Of a stretch of DNA of 64,000 bases, positions 26,100-33,625 are shown one piece after another. The notes under the pieces are model-generated. The model worked only from the letters and a program-made list of their open reading frames with translations, did no database searches and was not told the origin of the DNA. This DNA comes from Chitinophaga deserti. GTDB taxonomy: Bacteria > Bacteroidota > Bacteroidia > Chitinophagales > Chitinophagaceae. Made by a program: the position numbers and the translations under genes. Numbering within the stretch: position 1 is the stretch's first letter; every line of letters begins with the position of its first letter. The stretch spans positions 372,001 to 436,000 of the forward strand of contig NZ_QFFK01000001.1 of NCBI RefSeq assembly GCF_003149455.1, in the 5' to 3' direction.

Positions 26100-26528
26100 T
26101 GTCACCCAAAAAATTTAACCTGGCGCCTCAAATCCCCTACCAGAGGGCATTCCAATCCCCTTCACATTAATTGAGCAAACACTTAGATAGAAAAAATAAA
26201 TAATGTCATCTGTCCTCTCCCAACTTAGTTCTCCGACACTTCAGGAATCGATTGATAATTTTTCAAAGTTGGACGCACAATTTAAGAAAATTTCCAAATG
26301 TTCCAACAGAAATTTTAAATCCTTCTGATTCAATTTTCATGGTCTCCCTGCACCCCAACCGCAGTAACTATTACATTCATTGGTATGCCTCCGGGCAATT
26401 TACAGATTTTTATTTTCCACTCTTAATGCAATTTTCGTCTTTTATGGATTTTAACGATTAATTATGACTTTCTTACCTTTCTTTTGTCCCGCTTATTATT
26501 TACTACACAAAAACCAATCACCACGCAC
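26100..26528. other. Intergenic region between the exbB promoter and the metalloprotease gene
   Basis: About 430 AT-rich bases. A possible start signal with TACCTTTC and CTTTTG occurs around 26474-26488, but it is not a clean match. No gene or RNA structure is evident. Confidence 0.4.
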
Positions 26529-29090
26529 ATGCAACTACAGCGCACTATTGCCGCTGCCGTAACCGGCGTACTGTGTACAGCCCTGCTGCTACCGTCCGCC
26601 ACCAACGCTCAGCGCAGGAAGAAAGACGACAAAACTCCTGCCGCCGCATCCCCGGCCAAAGACACTACTGCCCGGCCTAATGGCCCGCGCCCCTCAGGAC
26701 CGCCCAAACCGCAGCCTAAGAAATTCGCTGAAGTCATCAACGCTTCCGCCGTTGCCGACTCCGGCCTCTTTAACATCTACAAACAGGACGACCGCTTCTT
26801 CGCCGAGATCCCCGATGCCCTCCTGGGCCGCGATATCCTCGTCGTTAGCCGCCTCTCCAAATCTGCCGCCGGCCTCCGCGCCCGCATGATGGGATTCGCA
26901 GGTGACCAGATCAACGAAACCGTTATCCGCTTCGAAAAAGGTCCCAACAACCGCATCTTCCTCAAGAACATCTCCTTCTCCGAGCGCTCGAAAGATTCCA
27001 CCCAGCCTATGTTCATCTCCGTAATGAACTCCAACGTGCAACCCATCGCGGCCTCCTTCGATGTGAAAGCATTCTCCAAAAACGGAAAAGGCTCCGTGGT
27101 AGATCTTACCGATTACATCAACTCCGACAGCGACATCCTGTTCTTCGACGGCAGCGTGAAATCAGCCCTCAAACTCGGTGCTCCCCAGGGCGACAAATCC
27201 TACATCGATGATGTACGGTCGTACCCCGAAAACATCGAGATCAAAACGGTAAAAACCTACTCCAAACAAGGCTCCTCCCCTATGCCGGGTATGCCTCCCG
27301 TTGGCGGCGGTAATGCTACCGTTGAAATCAACAGCTCCCTCGTGCTGCTTCCCGCAGTACCCATGGAGCCCCGTTATTTCGATCCCCGCGTTGGCTACTT
27401 CGCCACCAGCCTCACCGATTTTGATGCTGACCCGCAGGGTGTAAAAAGACTCTCCATGATCACCCGCTGGCGCCTGGAGCCTAAGGCTGAAGACATGGAG
27501 AAATTCCGCCGTGGCGAACTCGTTGAACCTAAGAAGCCTATCATCTTCTACATCGACCCCGCTACGCCGGAAAAATGGCGTAAATACCTCATCCAAGGTG
27601 TTAACGACTGGCAGGGCGCCTTCGAACAGGCTGGCTTTAAAAACGCCATCTATGCCCGCATGGCCCCTACCCGCGCCGAAGACTCTACCTGGAGCCTCGA
27701 AGACGCACGGTTTAGCGCCATCGTTTACAAACCTTCCGATGTTCCCAACGCCTCCGGTCCTCACGTACACGATCCCCGCTCCGGCGAGATCCTGGAAAGC
27801 CACATCAACTGGTATCACAACGTAATGAGCCTCCTGCGCAACTGGTACCTCATCCAGGCTTCGCCTAACGATGACCGCGCCCGTAAAATGGAATTCGACG
27901 ACCAGCTGATGGGCGAACTCATCCGCTTCGTTTCCAGCCACGAGGTTGGCCACACACTGGGCCTCCGCCATAACTTCGGTTCCAGCTCCACCTACCCTGT
28001 AGATAAGCTGCGCGACAAAAACTGGGTGAAAGAACACGGCCACGCCGCTTCCATCATGGACTATGCACGTTTCAACTACGTAGCACAGCCCGGCGACGGC
28101 ATCACCGGTGCAGACCTCTACCCCCGCATCAACTATTACGACAAATGGGCGATCGAATGGGGTTACAAAGCTATCCCCGGCACCAATGCCGATACCGAAA
28201 AGGCTACCCTCAACAAATGGGTGATCAACCGCCTGCAGGATAAACGTTACTGGTTCGGTACTGAAACCAACCCCGACGATCCCCGCAGCCAGAACGAAGA
28301 CCTTGGCGACAACGCCATGAAGGCCAGCGAATACGGTATCAAAAACCTTCAGCGCATCCTCCCCAACATCCTCACCTGGACCCGCACCGAAAACGAAGGC
28401 TATGCTAACGCAAACGCCATCTATAAAGAGCTGCTCGACCAGTTTGGACGTTATAACGGTCACGTTGCTAAAAACATCGCCGGTATCTACGAAACGCCTA
28501 AAACCGTTGAACAATCCGGTGCTGTATATGAGCACGTTTCCAAAGCTACCCAGCAGGAAGCCCTTAAATTCCTGCAGACGAACCTGTTCACCACACCTAC
28601 CTGGCTGCTGGATAAAGAAGTGCTTGCCCGCGTAGGCGGTAACGCTCCTGCTATCATTATTTCCCAGCAGGACAGGGTGCTGGGCCGCCTGCTCAGCACC
28701 AACACTTTTGTGAAGCTGCTGAACAATGAAGCGGTTAACCCTGCAGCTTACAAAGCTGTGGATTACGCAACCGACCTGAAAAAAGGCATCTTCGCTGAGT
28801 TGTATTCCCACAAATCAGTAGACATCTACCGCCGTAACCTGCAGAAAGCATACGTAGCCCAGCTGTCGAAGCTGATTGCTGCTCCTGACAATTCTCAGGC
28901 TGCCATGATGATGGGTATGGGCGGACCTAACCCGCTTACTTCCGATGCTGCGAGCATTGCCCGTGCACAACTGACCGCCCTGCGTTCAGAAGTACGCACT
29001 GCCGCCGCAGGAGCACCAGACAGCATGACCCGCTTCCACCTGCAGGACCTTGCAGAGCGGATCGGCCAGGCGCTGAACCCGAAATCCTGA
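26529..29090 (+). CDS. Secreted zinc-dependent metalloprotease (DUF5117/DUF5118 family)
   Basis: 853 residues from the ATG at 26529, which opens a signal peptide (MQLQRTIAAAVTGVLCTALL, cleavage near TNAQR); an upstream in-frame start would add 15 non-signal residues. The zinc site is HEVGHTLGLRH (HExxHxxGxxH) near residue 475, with SIMDY downstream as the Met-turn. A Pro/Lys-rich linker follows the signal peptide. The protein belongs to a large, poorly characterised Bacteroidota family of exported metalloproteases. Its strongly C-ending codon use (ATC, AAC, GCC) suggests high expression and creates long antisense frames. Confidence 0.92.
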   Translation: MQLQRTIAAAVTGVLCTALLLPSATNAQRRKKDDKTPAAASPAKDTTARPNGPRPSGPPKPQPKKFAEVINASAVADSGLFNIYKQDDRFFAEIPDALLGRDILVVSRLSKSAAGLRARMMGFAGDQINETVIRFEKGPNNRIFLKNISFSERSKDSTQPMFISVMNSNVQPIAASFDVKAFSKNGKGSVVDLTDYINSDSDILFFDGSVKSALKLGAPQGDKSYIDDVRSYPENIEIKTVKTYSKQGSSPMPGMPPVGGGNATVEINSSLVLLPAVPMEPRYFDPRVGYFATSLTDFDADPQGVKRLSMITRWRLEPKAEDMEKFRRGELVEPKKPIIFYIDPATPEKWRKYLIQGVNDWQGAFEQAGFKNAIYARMAPTRAEDSTWSLEDARFSAIVYKPSDVPNASGPHVHDPRSGEILESHINWYHNVMSLLRNWYLIQASPNDDRARKMEFDDQLMGELIRFVSSHEVGHTLGLRHNFGSSSTYPVDKLRDKNWVKEHGHAASIMDYARFNYVAQPGDGITGADLYPRINYYDKWAIEWGYKAIPGTNADTEKATLNKWVINRLQDKRYWFGTETNPDDPRSQNEDLGDNAMKASEYGIKNLQRILPNILTWTRTENEGYANANAIYKELLDQFGRYNGHVAKNIAGIYETPKTVEQSGAVYEHVSKATQQEALKFLQTNLFTTPTWLLDKEVLARVGGNAPAIIISQQDRVLGRLLSTNTFVKLLNNEAVNPAAYKAVDYATDLKKGIFAELYSHKSVDIYRRNLQKAYVAQLSKLIAAPDNSQAAMMMGMGGPNPLTSDAASIARAQLTALRSEVRTAAAGAPDSMTRFHLQDLAERIGQALNPKS

Positions 29091-29119
29091 TCCTTACGGA
29101 TTAAAAATTGATAAGTAGC

Positions 29120-29149
29120 AAAGCCGCATCCTTCACCGGATGCGGCTTT
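29120..29149 (+). terminator. Terminator of the metalloprotease gene
   Basis: Perfect 12-bp stem (29120-29131 and 29138-29149) with a six-base loop and a T-rich tail, 30 bp after the stop codon. Confidence 0.88.
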
Positions 29150-29296
29150 CTTTATTCAGGCACGACACTTTTACCTCCCCTCCTCCCTCTTCGGGACAAA
29201 TAACCGTCAGTTAAGCCCCGGAATTCAGGGCTAATTGCCTTACAAACCTACTGTAAACACCTTCTAACCCTTATCCCGGCAGGAGGATCAGGCATA

Positions 29297-29415
29297 TATA
29301 TCTAGCCTATGTCTAGGGTATATCTAGCCTATATTTAGGGTATGTTTAGCCCTTATAAGGGGCTAGACATACCCTAAATATACCCTTGTTATACTCCGGG
29401 TAAATGCTAGATATA
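29297..29415. repeat. 119-bp palindrome built from 11-bp repeats
   Basis: Five head-to-tail 11-mers fitting TATRTYTAGSS occupy 29297-29351, alternately ending CC or GG. Inverted copies follow at 29361-29371, 29372-29382, 29383-29393 (degenerate) and 29405-29415, each exactly mirrored about 29356, where CCTTATAAGG lies. Arms 29331-29354 and 29357-29381 could fold into a stem of about 24 bp with one mismatch and one bulged base. No gene overlaps it; it lies between the protease terminator and the HPP gene terminator. Function unknown. Confidence 0.85.
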
Positions 29416-29490
29416 CCTCAGGTATTCAGAGATCTGGCAGGCAGTAAGAAGCAGGTTAGACTACGGTAAGAAAGGGATGATATAAAAAAA

Positions 29491-29514
29491 GGACCGCCCA
29501 TGAGTAGGCGGTCC
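29491..29514 (-). terminator. Terminator of the HPP family gene
   Basis: Perfect 8-bp stem (GGACCGCC at 29491-29498 and its complement at 29507-29514), 8-base loop, then a run of seven T on the minus strand, 80 bp beyond the HPP stop codon. Confidence 0.85.
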
Positions 29515-29593
29515 TGTCATTTTCCCTATACTAATAAAAGTACAGGGTCAAAGTTATGTTAGCGGTATGCAGTGTATCTGCGTAGCGGATAAT

Positions 29594-30157
29594 CTACCAC
29601 CATTTCCCACGGGCGGGATAACTGCGGTTGCCGGGGATGTTATTGACCATCCATGCCACCAGCAGCAGTAAAACCACGCCGGAAGCCACGGGAGTCAATA
29701 CATATAAGTATCCCAGGGCGCGGATCTTGGCGCTGCCGGCAACGGCTAATAATGCCGTAGCCCCACCGGGAGGGTGTATCGTTTTGGTCATCTGCATTAC
29801 CACAATGGAGCAGGCAACGGCCAGCGCACCGGCCAGCCATTCCCATTCAGGCCAGGGGATGAGATAGCAGAGGGTTACGCCGGTGATGGCACTCAGTACA
29901 TGCCCGCCAAGCACATTGCGTGGCTGGGCAAGCGGGCTCTGGGTATGCCCGTAAATCAGCACAGCTGAAGCGCCAAAGGAGCCCAGTACAAACAGGTTAT
30001 CCCGCGCGGGCAGGTAGAAATGATTGATCATGCCAATAAGCCCAACCCCGAGGAATGCCCCGAGGAATGACCAGACCATATCCTTCCCATCAATCAGCGT
30101 TTCCCGGTAAATCACGTATTTGGCAATACGGTATGTTCGTTTCATCCTTCTCTTCAT
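29594..30157 (-). CDS. HPP family integral membrane protein
   Basis: 187 residues from the ATG at 30157 (MKRRMKRTYRIAKYV); a TTG further upstream is less likely. Four membrane helices are visible: WSFLGAFLGVGLIGMI, NLFVLGSFGASAVLIYG, a central pair around ALAVACSIVVMQM, and VLTPVASGVVLLLLVAWM. The signature TIHPPGGATALLA gives the family its name. Plant and cyanobacterial relatives have been linked to nitrite transport; function in Bacteroidota is not established. It is monocistronic and divergent from the LacI-type regulator. Confidence 0.88.
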   Translation of the reverse strand: MKRRMKRTYRIAKYVIYRETLIDGKDMVWSFLGAFLGVGLIGMINHFYLPARDNLFVLGSFGASAVLIYGHTQSPLAQPRNVLGGHVLSAITGVTLCYLIPWPEWEWLAGALAVACSIVVMQMTKTIHPPGGATALLAVAGSAKIRALGYLYVLTPVASGVVLLLLVAWMVNNIPGNRSYPARGKWW

Positions 30158-30220
30158 GGAGTGCAAAAATACACCTATCAATAAAATTTCTTAATATCGC
30201 CTTAAATAGACTGTCACCCC

Positions 30221-31252
30221 GTGAAAGAACGACCTAACACCAATAAGATCACGATATACGACATCGCTCAGGCGTTGGGGCTGAGTGCTTCCACGGTATC
30301 GCGCGCATTGCAAAACAACCCGCTGATCAACGAAGATACCCGCACCAAAGTGCAGGATACGGCTGCCAATATGGGTTATGTACCTAACTGGATAGCCTCC
30401 AGCCTGCGCAAAAAGCGGTCTAACATCCTGGGACTCATCGTCCCCCGCACCAGCATGTACTTCCAGAGTACTGCCATCAGCGGCATCCAGCACGAAGCAC
30501 ATAAATACGGCTTCAGCATCGTGATCGGACAGTCAGACGAAACCGTGGCCATGGAAAAAGAGCTGGCCCATACCTTCTTTTCCCTGAGGGTAGACGGGTT
30601 GCTGGCATCTTCCTCCATGTTCACCACCAACATCGACCATTTCTCCCCTTTTATCAAGAATAACATCCCGCTTGTATTCTACGACCGCGTACCGCTGGAC
30701 TTTCCCGGGTACACTATTACCGGCGATGATTACAAGGGCGGATACCTTGCCACGGAACACCTCATCAAACAGGGGTGTAAGAAAATCGCGCATTTCTCCG
30801 GCCAGCTGACCTGTAATCTTTACCAGCAACGCCTCGAAGGCTATAAAGCTGCACTGGCAAAATATAAACTCCCCTTCGATGAGTCGCTCATCTACGTCCA
30901 TAACCTTACGCTGGATGCAGGGGCTGAAGCAGCAAGGCAGATCCTTGCCGGGAAAGACCTGCCCGACGGGCTTTTTGCCGCCAACGACAGTTCTGCCGTA
31001 GCATTTATACAGGAGGCCAAAAAAATGGGTATCCCCATTCCTGAAAAGCTGAAGGTAGTGGGGTATTCCAACGACCTCTCTTCCCGGATTATCAGTCCTT
31101 CCCTTACCACCATCGAGCAATCGGGGTATAAAATGGGGGAAAAGGCAGTGGAAACGCTGGTACAGCTTATCAACAAAGAAGAAAAAATCAAAATAGTCAA
31201 GAATTACGTGTTCGAAGTGGAATTAATACAGCGTGAATCATCATCGCTGTAA
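30221..31252 (+). CDS. LacI family transcriptional regulator
   Basis: 343 residues starting with GTG at 30221. The N-terminal HTH reads TIYDIAQALGLSASTVSRAL followed by a hinge helix (VPNWIASSLRKKRSN), then a periplasmic-binding-protein-like sensor (about 62-335) with LGLIVPRTSMYF, GYLATEHLIKQGCKKIAH and DGLFAANDSSAVAF. Such regulators respond to sugars. Neighbouring carbohydrate genes are the fucosidase and mannosidase downstream on the other strand, which are possible targets (inference). Confidence 0.93.
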   Translation: MKERPNTNKITIYDIAQALGLSASTVSRALQNNPLINEDTRTKVQDTAANMGYVPNWIASSLRKKRSNILGLIVPRTSMYFQSTAISGIQHEAHKYGFSIVIGQSDETVAMEKELAHTFFSLRVDGLLASSSMFTTNIDHFSPFIKNNIPLVFYDRVPLDFPGYTITGDDYKGGYLATEHLIKQGCKKIAHFSGQLTCNLYQQRLEGYKAALAKYKLPFDESLIYVHNLTLDAGAEAARQILAGKDLPDGLFAANDSSAVAFIQEAKKMGIPIPEKLKVVGYSNDLSSRIISPSLTTIEQSGYKMGEKAVETLVQLINKEEKIKIVKNYVFEVELIQRESSSL

Positions 31253-31305
31253 CCTGTACGGTATATTGACCGTTCTACATCCGATCAACCTACAACAACT
31301 TTAGT

Positions 31306-32118
31306 ATGAAGAAATGCTACCTGTTTCTGCTTGCTGTTCCTGCGCTTGCATTTACTGCCTGTAACAGAAACGTTTATGTCCCTAACCAGGTGAATGTTCC
31401 CCTGCTGAAAGAAAAAGGCGAAGTAAAAGCTTCGGTATCGCTGTCTGACTGGCAGGCTGCATATGCTATCACCGACAACTTCGCCATTATGACCAACGGC
31501 CAGTATGTTTCCCGCCTTATTAGTTTAGAGGATGATGATGAATATGATGATCCGATCGTAGACCCCAATACCCGTGGAGGTATCTTTGAAGTGGGCGCCG
31601 GTTATACGAAATCGCTGGGTGTAAGCAAGAAGGCTGTATTCGAAGTATATGGCGGATATGGTTTCGGCGGGTTCCACACTTATGAATCTGCCTATCTGAT
31701 GAAGCCGGATTCTATCCGGGGTTATGATGATTATAAACTGCGCACCAAACTCCATAAGTTCTTCATCCAGCCTTCCTTCGGCCTGTCTCACAAGGTTGTG
31801 GAAGTAGCAGTTTCCACACGCTTCTCTCTCGTAAAATTCAATAATGTATCCAGCGGCCGCCTCGCCTGGGACGGCGACCAGTTTGCACGGATGGATTTCC
31901 AGGAGCTGGACGGCAAGCTGATCCCCTTCATGGAACCTGCTGCTACTGTGCGTGTAGGCTATAAACACGTAAAATGGTTCTGGCAGCTGCGCGCATCCGT
32001 TCCGCTGCGTAACGACGGACCGGAAGCCGGCCCTACCTTAAATAACTACTTCCAGCCATTCTCCTTCAACACCGGTATATCTGTAAACTTCGGCAACTGG
32101 CTGAAGGAAGGAAAATAA
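31306..32118 (+). CDS. Outer-membrane lipoprotein, predicted beta-barrel, unknown function
   Basis: 270 residues with a lipoprotein signal (LLAVPALAFTAC, Cys19). The mature part alternates hydrophobic and polar residues in strand-like segments (GGIFEVGAGYTKSLGV, AVFEVYGGYGFGGFHTYES, FFIQPSFGLSHKVVEVAVST, FQPFSFNTGISVNFG), as in small Bacteroidota outer-membrane barrels. An acidic loop (LEDDDEYDDPIVDP) occurs near residue 75. It starts 53 bp after the LacI gene on the same strand, perhaps in one transcript. No enzymatic motif is seen. Confidence 0.75.
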   Translation: MKKCYLFLLAVPALAFTACNRNVYVPNQVNVPLLKEKGEVKASVSLSDWQAAYAITDNFAIMTNGQYVSRLISLEDDDEYDDPIVDPNTRGGIFEVGAGYTKSLGVSKKAVFEVYGGYGFGGFHTYESAYLMKPDSIRGYDDYKLRTKLHKFFIQPSFGLSHKVVEVAVSTRFSLVKFNNVSSGRLAWDGDQFARMDFQELDGKLIPFMEPAATVRVGYKHVKWFWQLRASVPLRNDGPEAGPTLNNYFQPFSFNTGISVNFGNWLKEGK

Positions 32119-32137
32119 CATAAGCATATAAAAAAAA

Positions 32138-32160
32138 GCGCCCCGCAATAAACGGGGCGC
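32138..32160. terminator. Bidirectional terminator between lipoprotein and fucosidase genes
   Basis: Perfect 8-bp stem GCGCCCCG (32138-32145) and complement (32153-32160), flanked by an A-run on the left and eight T on the right, so it can stop transcription from both converging genes. Confidence 0.92.
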
Positions 32161-32187
32161 TTTTTTTTATATCATGCTTCAACCGGA

Positions 32188-33609
32188 TTATCCCAGTTTG
32201 ATCGCTACTGCATGTTTCAGGCCTTGCTTCTGAGCACCGGCAGGCACCTGTATCTCCACAGCGTCTCCACTTTGTTTCCACGATACTTTGCCTTTGTAAC
32301 CCAGCAGCTGCAGCTTTGCTCCTTTCTTAGGGGCAATTCCGCTGAAGCGGATCACGGAAGGGAGTTGCTCCCCTTCGCCCAGCAGATAAATAGCATATAC
32401 ACTTCCATCGCGCTTCTGTGTGAAACACACTTTACCATCTTTGTAAGGCGCTACGGAACGTGTTCCATAAATCGCATCCCCGTTCAGCTGCATCCAGCTG
32501 CCGATGCTGTCGAGCTTGCGGTATGCTTCTTCGTGCCAGGTACCATCGGGGCCGGGGCCAATATTCAGCAGGTAGTTACCACCTTTCGCCACAATATCTA
32601 CCAGGTTATGAATGATCGTATTGGTGGGCTTGTACTGATCGTTGGGAACATAGCTCCAGGAGCCGCCCATCGTCATACAGGTTTCCCAGGGGTAATCCAG
32701 CGGCTTGTCGGGGATCGTTTGCTCGGGAGTGCGATAGTTCTCGTAGGCGCCATGTACACTGCGGTCTACCACGATCAGGCCGGGCTGGTGCTTACGCGCC
32801 ATGGCGGTGATACCGGGCATATCGATATCCTGATCCTGCGCGGGCGTTTTATTCCACGACAGGGATTCTTTGGTGTGCATGTTCAGTGGACGAACCCAGC
32901 CGCCATCGAGCCACAGAATGTCTACCTTACCATAACCGGTCATCAGTTCCTGAATCTGGTTAAACGTGAATTTCTTGAAAGAATTCCAGCGCTCGGGGTA
33001 TTTAGCCAGTTCGTAGCTCGGGTTACGGTCTTTCGGGGGGAAGTAATCCCACCAGTAAGAATCCACGTGCCAGTCGGGTTTAGAAAAGTAAGCACCGATA
33101 TGGATGCCTTCGTTACGGAAAGCGTTAAACACTTCTTTGGTAACATCCGCCCGGGGATCTTTGCTGAAAGGCACGTTGGGGGCAGTGATCTTGTAGTCCG
33201 ACTGTTTGGTATCGAACATATTGAAACCGTCGTGATGCTTGGTGGTAAAAACCATGTATTTCATCCCGGCCTTTTTAGCGGCGGTAGCCCATTTGGCGGG
33301 ATCGAACTTTACGGGATTGAATGTATTGGGAAGGGCTTCATACTTCTGAACGTATTCGTAGTATGGAATGCCTGCGGGCTGCCGCTGCGTCCAGCCTTCA
33401 TCTTCAGGGCAAAGGCTCCACGACTCCACGATACCCCATTGGGAATAAGTACCCCAGTGCATCATCAGTCCAAACTTCCAATCCTGCCACTGTTCGAGTT
33501 TATCGAGTACCAGCGGATCCTTTTCCTTCACATAAGGCTCGTTTTGCGCGTGGGCTGAAACGCCCGCCAGCATACAGCCTGCCAAAATCAAATGTTTCAT
33601 CTTTTTCAT
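32188..33609 (-). CDS. Alpha-L-fucosidase (GH29), exported
   Basis: 473 residues from the ATG at 33609; a GTG nine bases upstream or the ATG at 33600 are alternatives. A signal peptide (LILAGCMLAGVSAHAQ) indicates export to the periplasm or beyond. GH29 features: WFGLMMHWG-like FGLMMHWGTYS, YMVFTTKHHDGF, and the nucleophile Asp in VDILWLDGGW. A C-terminal beta-sandwich follows (about 385-473). It removes alpha-linked L-fucose from glycans. It begins 16 bp after the beta-mannosidase stop codon, so the two are probably co-expressed. Confidence 0.93.
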   Translation of the reverse strand: MKKMKHLILAGCMLAGVSAHAQNEPYVKEKDPLVLDKLEQWQDWKFGLMMHWGTYSQWGIVESWSLCPEDEGWTQRQPAGIPYYEYVQKYEALPNTFNPVKFDPAKWATAAKKAGMKYMVFTTKHHDGFNMFDTKQSDYKITAPNVPFSKDPRADVTKEVFNAFRNEGIHIGAYFSKPDWHVDSYWWDYFPPKDRNPSYELAKYPERWNSFKKFTFNQIQELMTGYGKVDILWLDGGWVRPLNMHTKESLSWNKTPAQDQDIDMPGITAMARKHQPGLIVVDRSVHGAYENYRTPEQTIPDKPLDYPWETCMTMGGSWSYVPNDQYKPTNTIIHNLVDIVAKGGNYLLNIGPGPDGTWHEEAYRKLDSIGSWMQLNGDAIYGTRSVAPYKDGKVCFTQKRDGSVYAIYLLGEGEQLPSVIRFSGIAPKKGAKLQLLGYKGKVSWKQSGDAVEIQVPAGAQKQGLKHAVAIKLG

Positions 33610-33625
33610 GTAGTTCACTGTTTAT

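Noticed and set aside
27162..28811. A 549-codon open frame antisense to the metalloprotease gene
   Set aside because: The sense gene has a signal peptide, an intact HExxH site and strong codon bias toward C-ending codons, which removes stops on the opposite strand. The antisense product is rich in Val, Gly and Phe without recognisable domains.
29297..29415. CRISPR array as an explanation for the 11-bp repeats
   Set aside because: Repeats are far too short, have no spacers between them and are arranged as an inverted array; no cas genes are in the window.
32212..33558. A 448-codon frame antisense to the fucosidase
   Set aside because: The minus-strand gene has GH29 catalytic motifs and a signal peptide; the plus-strand frame is a shadow.
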